Positions 27,674 to 36,607 of a stretch of 64,000 bases of DNA are shown piece after piece (positions within the stretch are counted from its first letter, which is position 1; each line of letters opens with the position of its first letter). The notes under the pieces are model-generated. The model did no database searches and was not told where the DNA came from. It saw only the letters and a program-made list of their open reading frames with translations. Source of the stretch: Mycolicibacter icosiumassiliensis (lineage in GTDB: Bacteria; Actinomycetota; Actinomycetes; Mycobacteriales; Mycobacteriaceae); contig NZ_LT546166.1 in the NCBI RefSeq assembly GCF_900078685.2, positions 2,200,287 through 2,264,286 of the forward strand. The letters are read 5' to 3'. The translations under genes were made by a program, and so were the position numbers.

Positions 27674-28957
27674 ATGGCTTCTCAGCACACCACCGACGCG
27701 CATTCGCGCGCTGTCGCGATCCAGCGGGGGGGGGGGGCGTCTCTAGGCTTAACTAGCCTTCGCTCCTTCGCGACTGCCGGTGTCCTTCTTTTGGGCGCCG
27801 GCGTTGTCGTGTTTGCGCCTCCGAGTGTGGGGCATGCACCTGGGTCGACCACTCTTCGCGATGTAGCGCTGGCCACCAGCGACTCCGGTCTGGCGGCCCC
27901 GTGGATCGATCAGTACAACACCGCGGCGCAGAACGCCTCGACGCTGATCCAGAACTACTACTTGGCTCCCGGGGTGGGGTGGCAGCAGGCGCTGGCCAAC
28001 CAGTCCAACCTGTGGAACGAATTCACCAACGACCCCACCAGCAGCACCTTTTCCAGCGTGATGCAGCAGATCCAGACCAACCTGGACAATGTGTTGACCG
28101 GTATCGGGCTGCAAGGCACCAGTATCGGGGGTTTCACCGAGTTCGCGGGCTGGACGCCGGGCAGTATCGGCTCGATGGTGTTGCAGCACACCATGATCGG
28201 GAATCACGCCCTGATGTTCGGGGAGGCTCCGGGCTACCTGCCGGCTGGTGAGGCCGGGTTGATTGAGCCGATCATCAATTGGTTGGGGTCCCCGGAGAGC
28301 GCCATCGTGATGGGTGCGTTGGGTCCGATGATTGCCCCGTGGGTGGCGTTGTCGAACAGCATCACCGCCGGCGATGACTGGAACACCACGCTGGCCAATA
28401 TGACCGGCGCCTTCTTCAACGGCGCCGATCTCAACCTCGATTCGCTGATCCCGACCATCAACAGTCTGATCGGCTCGCAGTTCCCGCCGGGCATGACCAT
28501 GGCGGAGCTCGATATTGCTTTTGGTGGGCTGCTGAGCACCGGCAGCGTGCAGGTCGCCAGTTACACCTCGGGCGGCAACGAGGTTCCCGCGGTCGGCGGT
28601 TCGATCTTCAACAGCGTCGGCCTGCAGTTCACCGGCGTCCCCTCCCTGGGCACCCTCACCCTGACCAGTCAACCGATCGGACCGATCGCGGCGTGGGAGA
28701 CGTTGTCTCAGACCATCAGCGGGCTGCTGGGTTCGGGATGGTCTGACCCGACAGCGGACGTCGGCAAAGGCACAGATGCCGCCACTGGGGGGAATGCGAG
28801 CCCCCCCATAACTCTGGATGTGGCGCCGCCAGGGGCGGGGATCACTATCCCGACGATTCTCGATGATTTGTTCGGCATTAGCTCCAGCTCAGCCGCCGCG
28901 GACACTGCGGCCACGGGCTTATCGGCCCTGTTCTCAGACGTTGCGTCCTGGTTCTGA
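27674..28957 (+). CDS. Secreted protein of the GjpA-like outer-membrane porin family
   Basis: 427 residues. A hydrophobic export signal (about 26-47, TAGVLLLGAGVVVFAPPSV) is followed by a region of the mycobacterial family annotated as GjpA-like porins: NQSNLWNEF, ITAGDDWNTTLANMTGAFFNGADLNLDSLIP, AFGGLLSTG and VGGSIFNSVG are typical. Channel activity is not established. A G12 run lies at codons 18-22, before the signal sequence. ATG 27674 is chosen for its GAAGGGG site; the open frame extends to 27566. A PGRS gene follows. Confidence 0.65.
   Translation: MASQHTTDAHSRAVAIQRGGGASLGLTSLRSFATAGVLLLGAGVVVFAPPSVGHAPGSTTLRDVALATSDSGLAAPWIDQYNTAAQNASTLIQNYYLAPGVGWQQALANQSNLWNEFTNDPTSSTFSSVMQQIQTNLDNVLTGIGLQGTSIGGFTEFAGWTPGSIGSMVLQHTMIGNHALMFGEAPGYLPAGEAGLIEPIINWLGSPESAIVMGALGPMIAPWVALSNSITAGDDWNTTLANMTGAFFNGADLNLDSLIPTINSLIGSQFPPGMTMAELDIAFGGLLSTGSVQVASYTSGGNEVPAVGGSIFNSVGLQFTGVPSLGTLTLTSQPIGPIAAWETLSQTISGLLGSGWSDPTADVGKGTDAATGGNASPPITLDVAPPGAGITIPTILDDLFGISSSSAAADTAATGLSALFSDVASWF
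27726..27737 (+). repeat. G12 homopolymer at the start of the GjpA-like gene
   Basis: Twelve consecutive G residues encode R-GGG-A at codons 18-22. Any change not divisible by three would shift the frame before the signal sequence and abolish the protein. Confidence 0.9.
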
Positions 28958-29697
28958 TCCGCCCTACTCGCGTCCACGGACACGTTCCCCCAACTTCTTT
29001 CAGCCCCGTTCTTTTAGGAAGGTTTACCCCGATGAGTCATTCCAGCAGCGGCCGGCAGGGCCGCCCCAGCAAGACCCCCGCGCGGCGTGGTACGCCAATG
29101 ATGGGTGCTACCAGTGCGGTGGGGACGTTCCTCGCCTTCGGCATGGCCCCGTTGGCCGGCGCCCCAGCAGCCAACGCCGATGAGCTCGATGTGATGTTGG
29201 ATCCGATCATCGATTCACTCTCGGGGATTGATCCCAGCCTGGGCGCCGAGGTGAGCAGCTGGGTGCAGGCCTTGGATGCCTCCTTCGCCGGTGACAGTTC
29301 GGCGTCGGTGGCTTCGGTGCTGGATCCTCTCGCTGCGGCCTCGACGTTTGATATGGCGCAGTTTGTGGATCAGTGGTTCTACACCCCGATGCACACCGGT
29401 ATGGAGGCGTGGATCAACTCCTCGTTCGGTGAATCCATCGACAATGCGATCAATCAGTTCGCCGGGGTGTATCTGATCGGCGACGGCGCCGCCGGCACGG
29501 CCACGGATCCCAACGGTGGTGATGGCGGCTTGTGGTTCGGTGACGGTGGCGCCGGCTATGACGCGAGCGCCAACGTCGGGGGGGCCGGTGGTGACGGCGG
29601 CGCAGCCGGGATGTTCGGCAACGGTGGTGCTGGTGGTGCCGGCGGCGCGGGCGCTGATGGGGGCGCTGGGGGTGCCGGCGCGACGGTCATGGGTATC

Positions 29698-29704
29698 GGG
29701 GGGG
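29698..29704 (+). repeat. G7 run at the PGRS frame switch
   Basis: Seven G residues where the two PGRS frames meet; one added G restores an open PGRS frame of about 2.7 kb. Confidence 0.8.
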
Positions 29705-29831
29705 TGCCGTCGGTAACGGCGGCGACGGCGGGGTCCGCGGCCTGGGCGGAGACAGCGGCAACGGCCAGCGGGCAGCCGACGGCACGACCGGCAATGGCGG
29801 CAACGGTGGCGCTGGTGGCGCTGGTGGTGCC

Positions 29832-30056
29832 GGCTACGACCCGACGCAGGATGTGTTGGCGGGGGCAGGGGTCTCCGGTGGTGCCGGTGGCAACGGTGGT
29901 TCTGGTGGCCTGGGTGGCAGCGGGACGGTAGCGGGCAACCACGGTTCCGGTGGTGTGGGTGGTGCCGGTGGTTCGGGCACCGCCGGCGCTGACGGCGGCG
30001 TGGGTACCGCGGGGACCGCGGGGTCCACGACCGGCGGTAACGGCGGCAATGGCGGG
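29832..30056 (+). repeat. Internal PGRS repeat, copy 1
   Basis: Encodes GYDPTQDVLAGAGVSGG through GTAGTAGSTTGGNGGNGG. It recurs at 30501-30725, exactly 669 nt (223 codons) downstream, with high identity including the tail GGGTACCGCGGGGACCGCGG. An in-frame segmental duplication. Confidence 0.85.
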
Positions 30057-30500
30057 GTCGGCGGCGACGCGGGCCGTGGTGGCCTCGGTGGCGATTCCGG
30101 TGGCGGTCAGAGTGCCGCTGACGGTGCCAATGGTGTGGCTGGTCTGGGCGGCAATGGTGGTGCCGGTGGCAACGGCTATGACGCGGCCACCGATCCGGGT
30201 GCCGTTGCCGGTGCTGATGGCGGCAATGGCGGCGTCGGCGGCAACGCCGGACTGGGCGGTCTCGAGATTGACGGGGTAACCCGGGCTGGCGCGGGTACGG
30301 CCGGTGCGGGCGGCAACGGTGGTAGTGGTGCCACTGGCGCCAATGGTGGCGCGGGTACGGCCGGCAATGCCGACGGTATTGCCGGTGGTGCCGGCGGTGC
30401 CGGCGGCAATGGTGGTCTCGGTGGACTCCTGGGCGACGGGGTGACCCGCGCCGGGACCGGCAACGGTGGCAACGGTGGCGCTGGTGGCGATGGTGGTGCC

Positions 30501-30725
30501 GGCTATGACCCGACCCAGGATGCGTTGGCGGGGGCCGGGACCTCCGGTGGTGCCGGCGGCAATGGTGGTGCCGGCGGTGTCGGGGGCAGTGGCGCGGTAG
30601 CGGGCAACCACGGTGTCGGCGGTGTGGGTGGTGCCGGTGGTTCGGGCACTGCCGGATCTAACGGTGCCGTGGGTACCGCGGGGACCGCGGGGTCGACGAC
30701 CGGCGGTAACGGCGGCAATGGCGGC
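30501..30725 (+). repeat. Internal PGRS repeat, copy 2
   Basis: Second copy of the 225-nt unit (GYDPTQDALAGAGTSGG ... STTGGNGGNGG). Differences from copy 1 are scattered base changes without frame loss. Confidence 0.85.
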
Positions 30726-31800
30726 TCCGGCGCCGCTGGTCTTGCTAACGGCAATGGCGGCGCTGGCGGTAATGGTGGTAGCGCCGCCGGCAACGTCAAT
30801 GGCGGCGCCGGTGGCAATGGCGGCGCCGGCTCCGGTAGGTATGCCAGCTTCGGTACCCCGGGTGCTGCCGGTCAGGGCGGGACCGGTGGTGCGGCGGCCG
30901 GCACCGGCAATGGTGGCGCGGGCGGTAACGGGGGTACCGGCTCGATCGGCGCGCAGGGCGCCCTGGGTAAGAGCTATGCGGGCCAGGCCGGCGGCACCGG
31001 CGGCAACGTCGGCGGCGTGGGCGCTGTCGGTAAGGGCGGTGCGGCGGGCGCCGTAGGTACCGGCGGCACCGGCGGCGAGGCCGGCACCGCAGGTGCCGAC
31101 GGTCAAGGTATCTACGACCCCAACCACGTGCACGGCGGTAGCGGCGGCAACGGCGCGGCCGGCGACTCTCTGCACCTCAACGGTGGTACCGGAGGTGACG
31201 GCGGCACCGGTGGGACCAACGGTATAGGCGGCGGCGGTGGTCAAGGCGGCAACGCCTACGACAACACCGGCAATGCGACGACCGGCGGCAATGGTGGTGC
31301 TGGCGGCAAGGGCGGCGCCGGCGGCACCGTCGCTGGTGACGGCGGCAAGGGCGGCGACGGCGGCAACGCATCCCCCGCGACCACTAACAGCGACCCCGGC
31401 ACCATCACCAAGGGCGGCAATGGCGGTGCTGGCGGCACGGGCGGCACCGCTGCCGGTTCTGGCAACGGTGGTGCTGGCGGCAAGGGCGGCAACGCCGGCA
31501 CCGGCACCCAGTACGGCGGCGCCGGTGGCGCCGGTGGTGCGGGCGGCGCGGTCACCGGCTCCGGCAATGGTGGCAAGGGCGGCGACGGTGGCGCTGGCGC
31601 CGTCGCGACCGGCTGGAAGTCCGACGGCAGCTGGGGCATCGACGGTTTCAGCAATAAGTTCGGCGCCGGCACCATCCTGGGCGTCTCCGGTGCCGGTGGT
31701 GCCGGTGGCGCCGGTGGTGCGGCCACGACTGGCCTGCCACGGACAGCCTGACGGAGTTGCTGCGTCAATTGTTTGTGCACGGATTTGGCGGAGCTAGACG

Positions 31801-32609
31801 TTGAAGCGACTTCATTTCATCTCAGGTCTGCCGCGTTCGGGGTCGACGTTGTTGGCGGCATTGTTGCGGCAGAACCCGCGGTTCGAGGGCGGGATGTCGG
31901 GTCCGTTGGCCGGTCTGTTCGGTGCCTTGTTGGGGGAGATGAGTGCCCGCAACGAGTTTTCGGTGTTCATTGACGATGTCAAGCGTCAGCGCATTCTGCA
32001 TGGGTTGTTCGACAACTTCTATGCTGACTGCACCGCCGAGGTGATCTTCGATACCGACCGCGCCTGGTGCGCCTGGATGCCGGCGCTCGCGCAGCTGTCT
32101 CCTGAGGCGAAAGTGATTGCCTGCGTGCGGGATATGCCGTGGGTACTGGACAGCATCGAGCGCCTCATCCAACGCAATGTCTTTACGCCGTCGTCGATCT
32201 TCAACTATCACCCCGGTGGCACGGTCTACACCCGCGCCAATGGTGTTGCCGCCCAGGACGGCATGGTCGGCGGGCCTTACGATGCGCTCAAGCAGGCGTG
32301 TTTCGGTGCGCAGCGTGACCGCCTGCTTGTCGTGCAGTACGAAACGTTGACCAGCGACCCGGCCAAGACTCTGCACGCGATCTATGACTTCATCGGCGAG
32401 CCGGCGTTCACCCACGATTTCGATCATGTCGAGTACGACGTCACCGAGTTCGACCAACGGGCCGGCACCCCGGGTTGCACACCGTCGGGAGCACGGTCAA
32501 GGCCGAGCCGCGCCAGACGGTGTTGCCGCCGGATCTGTTCAACCGCTTCATCCACGACGCGTTCTGGCGCGACCCGCGCAAGATCCCGGACGGCTTACGT
32601 GTCGTGTGA
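31801..32609 (+). pseudogene. Sulfotransferase-like protein, C-terminus frameshifted
   Basis: TTG start (GGAG 9 nt upstream) gives MKRLHFISGLPRSGSTLLAALL, whose GLPRSGST is the PAPS phosphate-binding loop, and VIACVRDMPW the 3'-phosphate site. Around 32475 (CCGGGTTGCAC) the frame slips. Adding one T gives LHTVGSTVKAEPRQTVLPPD ... RKIPDGLRVV and a stop at 32607, the expected sulfotransferase end. As given, the frame reads on into basic nonsense up to 32643. About 85% of the domain is intact. The acceptor is unknown. Confidence 0.75.
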
Positions 32610-32653
32610 ACCCATCGAGCAGCCCCTCACGCATACCGGGTGAAGGAGTCGGG

Positions 32654-34312
32654 ATGGGCGTGGATGTCGCAGCTACCGCGGACACGGCGGTGGAGTTGTT
32701 GCGTCAGCAGGCCGCCCGGTTCGGGGAGAAGACCGCGTTCAGTTACTCCTATCACGGGGATGGCCGCGATGGTGCTGCTGTGTCGTTTCGGGAGTTGGAT
32801 GCTCGGGCGCGGGCGATCGGTGCGGCGTTGCAGCAGCTGGGTGCTGCCGGTGAGCGGGTGGTGGTGGTTTGTAGTCCTGGATTGGACGGGATTGCCGGGG
32901 TTTTCGGGTGTTGGTATGCCGGAGCGGTCGCGGTGCCCGTCCCTGAACGGGTCGGCCCGCGGTTGGCGTCGGTGATCGCCGATGCGGGTGTGGGGTTCGC
33001 AGTCGGGTCCCCCCAGATGCCGGCCAGTGTGCGCGCAGCACTGGCCACCCTATCCCTGGTGTGGTGTGGCACTGATGATGGCGATACGGAGCAGTGGGTG
33101 GCGCCGGATGTGGACGCCGACAGTAGTGCGCTGATCCAGTATTCGGCGGACACGGCGGACTGCTCTAAGGGTGTGGTGGTGACCCATGAGAATGTGCTGG
33201 TCAATTTGGGGGCGATCGGTGCGGCGGGGCTGGGGGATTCGCGTGATGTGGTGGTGTCGTGGTTGCCGACGCATCACGAGCGGGGTCTGATCGGTGTGGT
33301 GTTGGCGGGGATCTGCGCCGGTGCGACCACCATGTTGATGTCGCCATCAGCCTTCATCGCGCGGCCGATGTGTTGGTTGGAGGCGATCTCCCGGTGGCGG
33401 GCTACCGTCACGATGGCCCCGGATTTCGCCTACCGCTTGTGCGTGCAGCGCAGCACCCGAGACCAGCGTGAGGCGTTGGATGTGTCGAGCTTGTCCACCG
33501 CGGTGATCACCGGGGGCGAGCCGGTGCGGGCAGCCACGATGCGGGCGTTTACCGAGGCGTTCGCCCCGGCAGGGTTTCGGGCCGAAGCATTCACGCCGGT
33601 GTACGGCCTAGTCGAGGCCACTCTGCTGGTGTCGGGTGGTTCAACCTCCGACACCACAGTGGTGTGCCACCTTGATCGGGGCGGGCTGGCCTCGGGTTGG
33701 GCGCTGGACACCGACTCGAATGATCCGGGTGCGGTCGCGGTGGTGGGGTGTGGGCGGGCGCGCCAACACGTGGTGATCGTTGACCCCGATACCCGGGTGG
33801 AGTGTGGGCCCGATGAAGTCGGGGAGATCTGGGTCAGCGGGCCCGCAGTACAGCTCGGACGGTGTGCAGATCTGGTGGTGCTCGGCGGGGTGCACTACTA
33901 CCCGAACGAGCTCGAATCCACCGTGCAGGATTGTCATGCGGTGTTGTTGACTGGGCGTGGTGCGGTGTTCGCCGATGAATCCGAACGGCTGGTGGTGGTG
34001 CAGGAGGTCAGCTGCCCGGCCGGTGAGGACGACCTGGCGACCTTGGTGGCGCCCATCCAGTGCGCGCTGGCCGAATCTCATGGTATTGACGCGGATTCGA
34101 TCATGCTGGTGGAGCCGATGCGGCTGCCCACCGGACCTGACGGGCAGATCCGGCGTGGTGCGTGCCGCTGGCAGTACCTGGACGGCGAGCTTGACGCGCT
34201 CGCGCACTGGCACGCACCCGCATCGGTCGGCTTGGCCGGTGAACCGCGGGAGACGAACGTCGTCAAGCTCGCCGAAACCGTGACCGCCCGACGGAAACGG
34301 GTATGCCACTGA
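32654..34312 (+). CDS. Degenerate fatty acyl-AMP ligase (FadD32/FAAL-like)
   Basis: 552 residues of the ANL superfamily, closest in pattern to fatty acyl-AMP ligases that load polyketide synthases (LISRWRATV-like region, PVYGLVEATLLVSGG). Several active-site motifs are weakened. The ATP P-loop, usually SSGSTRAPKGV, reads YSADTADCSKGV, and LPLFHDMGLIG is LPTHHERGLIG. The segment between WVSGPAVQ and HYYPNELE lacks about 45-60 residues, including the WLRTGDLG hinge motif. It may be inactive or specialised. AAGGAG precedes ATG 32654. It follows the sulfotransferase by 44 nt. Confidence 0.7.
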   Translation: MGVDVAATADTAVELLRQQAARFGEKTAFSYSYHGDGRDGAAVSFRELDARARAIGAALQQLGAAGERVVVVCSPGLDGIAGVFGCWYAGAVAVPVPERVGPRLASVIADAGVGFAVGSPQMPASVRAALATLSLVWCGTDDGDTEQWVAPDVDADSSALIQYSADTADCSKGVVVTHENVLVNLGAIGAAGLGDSRDVVVSWLPTHHERGLIGVVLAGICAGATTMLMSPSAFIARPMCWLEAISRWRATVTMAPDFAYRLCVQRSTRDQREALDVSSLSTAVITGGEPVRAATMRAFTEAFAPAGFRAEAFTPVYGLVEATLLVSGGSTSDTTVVCHLDRGGLASGWALDTDSNDPGAVAVVGCGRARQHVVIVDPDTRVECGPDEVGEIWVSGPAVQLGRCADLVVLGGVHYYPNELESTVQDCHAVLLTGRGAVFADESERLVVVQEVSCPAGEDDLATLVAPIQCALAESHGIDADSIMLVEPMRLPTGPDGQIRRGACRWQYLDGELDALAHWHAPASVGLAGEPRETNVVKLAETVTARRKRVCH

Positions 34313-34337
34313 TGACTCGCGGAAAGCGTTGGGTGTG

Positions 34338-34844
34338 ATGGCCGGTTTCCTTCCGGACCGTATCGCCGGCGGGGTACCGGACTTGGATGGGGCCGAACAC
34401 AAGTCGTGGCAGAACTATCTGGTGACCGTGTTGCGGATGGCCGCCCTGCTCAATCGGGAATTGCTCGACGCCCACCAGCTCTCGCTGGCCGATGTGCAGC
34501 TGCTGGATCTGTTGGCCAACTCGCCGGGCGGAAGTGTCCAGCTGGCTGAATTGGCGGAGGCGTTGGCGGCACCGCCGAGCCGGCTGAACCGTCACATTCG
34601 GCGTCTCGAAGAACGCGACTTGGTGGCGCGGACCGTGGACCTACACGATCGCCGCCGCGTGGTCGCCGCCATCACCGGACCGGGGAAAACGTTGGTGGAC
34701 GAGGCTTTGCTCACCTACGCCAACGCAGTCCGCATCCACTTCCTCGGGCCGCTGACCCGCCCGCAGATCGCCGCCATGGCCACCACCTGCCGCCACATCA
34801 GCGACGGTCTCAAACCCACCGGGCGACCTCGACGTCCTCAATGA
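34338..34844 (+). CDS. MarR family transcriptional regulator
   Basis: 168-residue winged-helix protein: LSLADVQLLDLLANSPGGSVQLAELAEAL (HTH) and RLEERDLVARTVDLHDRRRVVAAITGPGKTLV (wing) are typical MarR. It follows the acyl-AMP ligase by 25 nt and may regulate that cluster; the ligand is unknown. GTG 34329 is an alternative start adding three residues. Confidence 0.85.
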   Translation: MAGFLPDRIAGGVPDLDGAEHKSWQNYLVTVLRMAALLNRELLDAHQLSLADVQLLDLLANSPGGSVQLAELAEALAAPPSRLNRHIRRLEERDLVARTVDLHDRRRVVAAITGPGKTLVDEALLTYANAVRIHFLGPLTRPQIAAMATTCRHISDGLKPTGRPRRPQ

Positions 34845-34875
34845 GGGCCGACGCTCGCGAGCGGCGACCGCGACG

Positions 34876-35082
34876 TCAGAGTGTCGAAATCAGCGTCAAG
34901 CCGTCGACGCCCACGAAGATCGCGTCATGCGCAACGAGCGGGACGCCAAGGCGGATAGCAGTTGCGGCCTGCCCAGCGGTCTGCCTCGTAATCTCCGTCG
35001 TCAGTCGGTTATCGCGGCGACCGAGGCGCGCACTGAAGACGCCGGTATCGACGACAACCGGTCCACGATCAGATTCACTCAT
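34876..35082 (-). pseudogene. vapC: VapC-type PIN toxin with internal deletion
   Basis: 68 residues: the N-terminal PIN strand GPVVVDTGVFSARLGRR joined directly to the C-terminal part TAIRLGVPLVAHDAIFVGVDG. A full PIN toxin is about 130 residues; the middle, including the central acidic residues, is missing without a frameshift. Its ATG overlaps the stop of an upstream 55-residue antitoxin (ATGA). Confidence 0.8.
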
Positions 35083-35246
35083 GCCCGCCGTATGGCTTCG
35101 AAGAACGTACGTTCCTCGTCCTCGGTGAGGTCGTCGATGATCATCTCGTCCCCGGCGGGGAGTGGGCGCGCCGCAGCCAGGGTTGAAGTGACCGACTTTT
35201 CGAGACTGGCACCGTGGCGCCGCCGTTGGGTCGATGGCTCATTCAT
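35079..35246 (-). CDS. vapB: VapB-like antitoxin, 55 residues
   Basis: A short ORF (MNEPSTQRRRHGASL ... PLPAGDEMIIDDLTEDEER), with the acidic TEDEERTFFEAIRRA tail usual in small antitoxins paired with PIN toxins. Preceded by a GAAGGGG site and overlapping the truncated PIN gene by 4 nt (ATGA). With the toxin internally deleted it is probably an orphan. Confidence 0.65.
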   Translation of the reverse strand: MNEPSTQRRRHGASLEKSVTSTLAAARPLPAGDEMIIDDLTEDEERTFFEAIRRA

Positions 35247-35315
35247 TACCGGTACCCCTTCACCTTGCTGAAAGGCTATCGCGACTGCAGCCTGGCGCTG
35301 CGGGAAAGTCGGCTG

Positions 35316-35420
35316 CTACCCGGTTGCGGCGGATCGAGGCGGGGCGTCGGCGGTGAGGGTGAGCCGGGTGTGCAGGCCGAGCCTGGCGGCGATATTGACC
35401 AGGGTGTTGAGGGAGAACTT
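35316..35420 (-). pseudogene. C-terminal fragment of an XRE/HigA-like antitoxin
   Basis: In frame to a TAG at 35316, the sequence reads KFSLNTLVNIAARLGLHTRLTLTAD, the last helices of XRE-type HigA-like antitoxins. No N-terminal HTH is present; it abuts the cut end of a PIN toxin. Confidence 0.5.
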
Positions 35421-35425
35421 GCTGA

Positions 35426-35668
35426 CAGCAGCGCAGGGTCGACGGAGTTCATGCAGTCGAAGGTGATCAGTGATCGGATGGCCTCGGCAACCTGCTCGCG
35501 CGGTGCACGGTAGAAGGATTTCAGGACGTATACCGTCTCGGCCACAATGACATCCGCTAGCAGCAACCGTTCTGCGCTCCTTAGGTATTCGGTCGCGCGT
35601 GCAGCCAAGTCGGGTGGGTCGCCGGTGAGATGCCGGACCAGGATGTTGGTGTCGACGAACGCGGTCAA
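35426..35668 (-). pseudogene. vapC: VapC-type PIN toxin, 5' fragment
   Basis: TTG start overlapping the antitoxin stop (ATTGA), then TAFVDTNILVRHLTGDPPDL and LLADVIVAETVYVLKSFY: the first ~80 residues of a PIN toxin with the leading catalytic Asp. After VDPALL the PIN sequence ends and joins XRE-antitoxin DNA in another frame. A deletion has fused two toxin-antitoxin loci. Confidence 0.8.
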
Positions 35669-35912
35669 TGACGGTCCGCGGTCCGAGATTGCCGGGTGCG
35701 ACGCAGTACTTCATCCCAGGTGACGTTGCGCTTCGCGGCGGGGACCGGGATGGTTCCGGCGAGGTCAAGGAAGTTCGGTGTTCGGGCTAGGACTGCCCGG
35801 TTACCTTCGACACGGAAGACGACGTGATCTCTTCTTTGAGGTCGAGCGCATCGCGCACCGCCTTCGGGACGGTCACTTGGCCCTTTGACGTCAGCTTGGC
35901 GGAAACATCCAT
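35665..35912 (-). pseudogene. vapB: AbrB-type antitoxin VapB, frameshifted
   Basis: MDVSAKLTSKGQVTVPKAV, an AbrB swapped-hairpin start, runs to LKEE, then the frame breaks. One frame over it continues DHVVFRVEGNRAVLARTPNF to TADRH and a TGA at 35665. One lost G near 35829-35834 explains the break. It precedes the PIN fragment in the standard VapBC order. Confidence 0.8.
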
Positions 35913-36008
35913 CTGGCATTCCTTACTTCAGCTATGAGGTAAGGATACCTGCGAACGGCGGGAGACCAAGGTGGTCGCGCGCACGGGAACCGTCGCGGTG
36001 TATGACGG

Positions 36009-36126
36009 CCGATCTGGGGATAACTGACCGCACGGCAACGGTTTTCAATGCGATCCGGCTCGACGCTGTCAGAGCGGTGACGCAACCTGACCGGCATGAC
36101 AACCATGGCTCGTGCCGGGCTGGGGA
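36009..36126 (+). repeat. 118-bp direct repeat, copy A (yraN promoter and first codons)
   Basis: Matches 37194-37312 at roughly 90% identity: GATCTGGGGATAACTGACCG ... GACGCAACCTGACCGGCATGACAACCATG... It includes the yraN start ATG-ACA-ACC-ATG and about ten codons, then diverges. It is the left flank of a 1.1-kb segment with the HicA-like gene pair. Confidence 0.85.
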
Positions 36127-36355
36127 CCATGGCCACGTACGCGAACGAGGTCCGCACCCTTTGTCGGGCTGCTGGCCCGTCCTGGGGTTACCGCCCTAGC
36201 CACGTCGATCGGCAACGCCCTGAAATGTTCCCAGGGTCTTGCCCGCAAGTTGCGCATCAGCGAGATGCCTGGGAGTGCTGCGGCGCCCCGGCAATCCTTG
36301 ACATTGTCGCGCGTTTCAACTCAACGGTTGACACATCGCAAGAGAATCGGGGACG
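36127..36355. other. Region between repeat copy A and the HicA-like gene
   Basis: About 230 nt without a convincing gene. Two TTGACA hexamers at 36298 and 36328 could be -35 elements but no good -10 follows either. The sequence after copy A does not continue yraN. Confidence 0.5.
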
Positions 36356-36607
36356 ATGAACAGTGACATCAAAGATATCGCCAGATGGGCAGAGTCGCAG
36401 GGCTGGCGCGTCGAAGATGACCAAAAGGGCTATACGCGGTTCTACGCACCTGACGGCACCTATATCGTCAACTACCCGGCGACGCCGAGCAGGCCGTATC
36501 GGCGGATGCACGAGCTGTGCGTCAAGCTCAAGAAGGCAGGGCTGCCGGTCCCACCGCCCAGCAAGAAAGAACAACGGGCACAACGCAAGAAGGGAGGGCA
36601 GAGGTGA
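36356..36607 (+). CDS. HicA-like small protein, candidate toxin
   Basis: 83 residues: IARWAESQGWRVEDDQKGYTRFYAPDGTYIVNYPATPS, then a basic tail. The order helix-GW-strand-K-G-x-strand-DG-strand-P-helix fits the HicA dsRBD-like fold. The His that HicA uses in its KGSH motif is replaced (KGYTRF), so nuclease activity is doubtful or altered. The stop overlaps the GTG start of the next gene (GTGA). The pair sits between 118-bp direct repeats. I do not recognise an exact family. Confidence 0.55.
   Translation: MNSDIKDIARWAESQGWRVEDDQKGYTRFYAPDGTYIVNYPATPSRPYRRMHELCVKLKKAGLPVPPPSKKEQRAQRKKGGQR

Larger units (their letters stand above)
29032..31751 (+). pseudogene. Secreted PGRS-type protein, frameshifted at a G7 run
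   Basis: The first frame runs 29032-29931: an Arg-rich start, signal peptide ending NADEL, a folded-looking region with FYTPMHTGMEAW and YLIGDG, then PGRS repeats to GATVMGIGG. There it turns into non-glycine sequence. The PGRS pattern resumes immediately one frame over (GAVGNGGDGG...) and stays open from 29703 to 31751. A G7 run at 29698-29704 marks the switch; G8 or G5 would join the frames into about 906 residues. No PE domain is present. AGGAAGG precedes the ATG. The gene may be phase-off, broken, or mis-sequenced. Confidence 0.8.

Noticed and set aside
29556..31244. 562-codon antisense ORF over the second PGRS gene
   Set aside because: Thr/Ala/Gly reading of the complement of PGRS repeats, not a protein family.
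29832..31600. Possible CRISPR-like repeat array
   Set aside because: Repeats are in-frame glycine codons of variable spacing without unique spacers of fixed length; no cas genes in the window.
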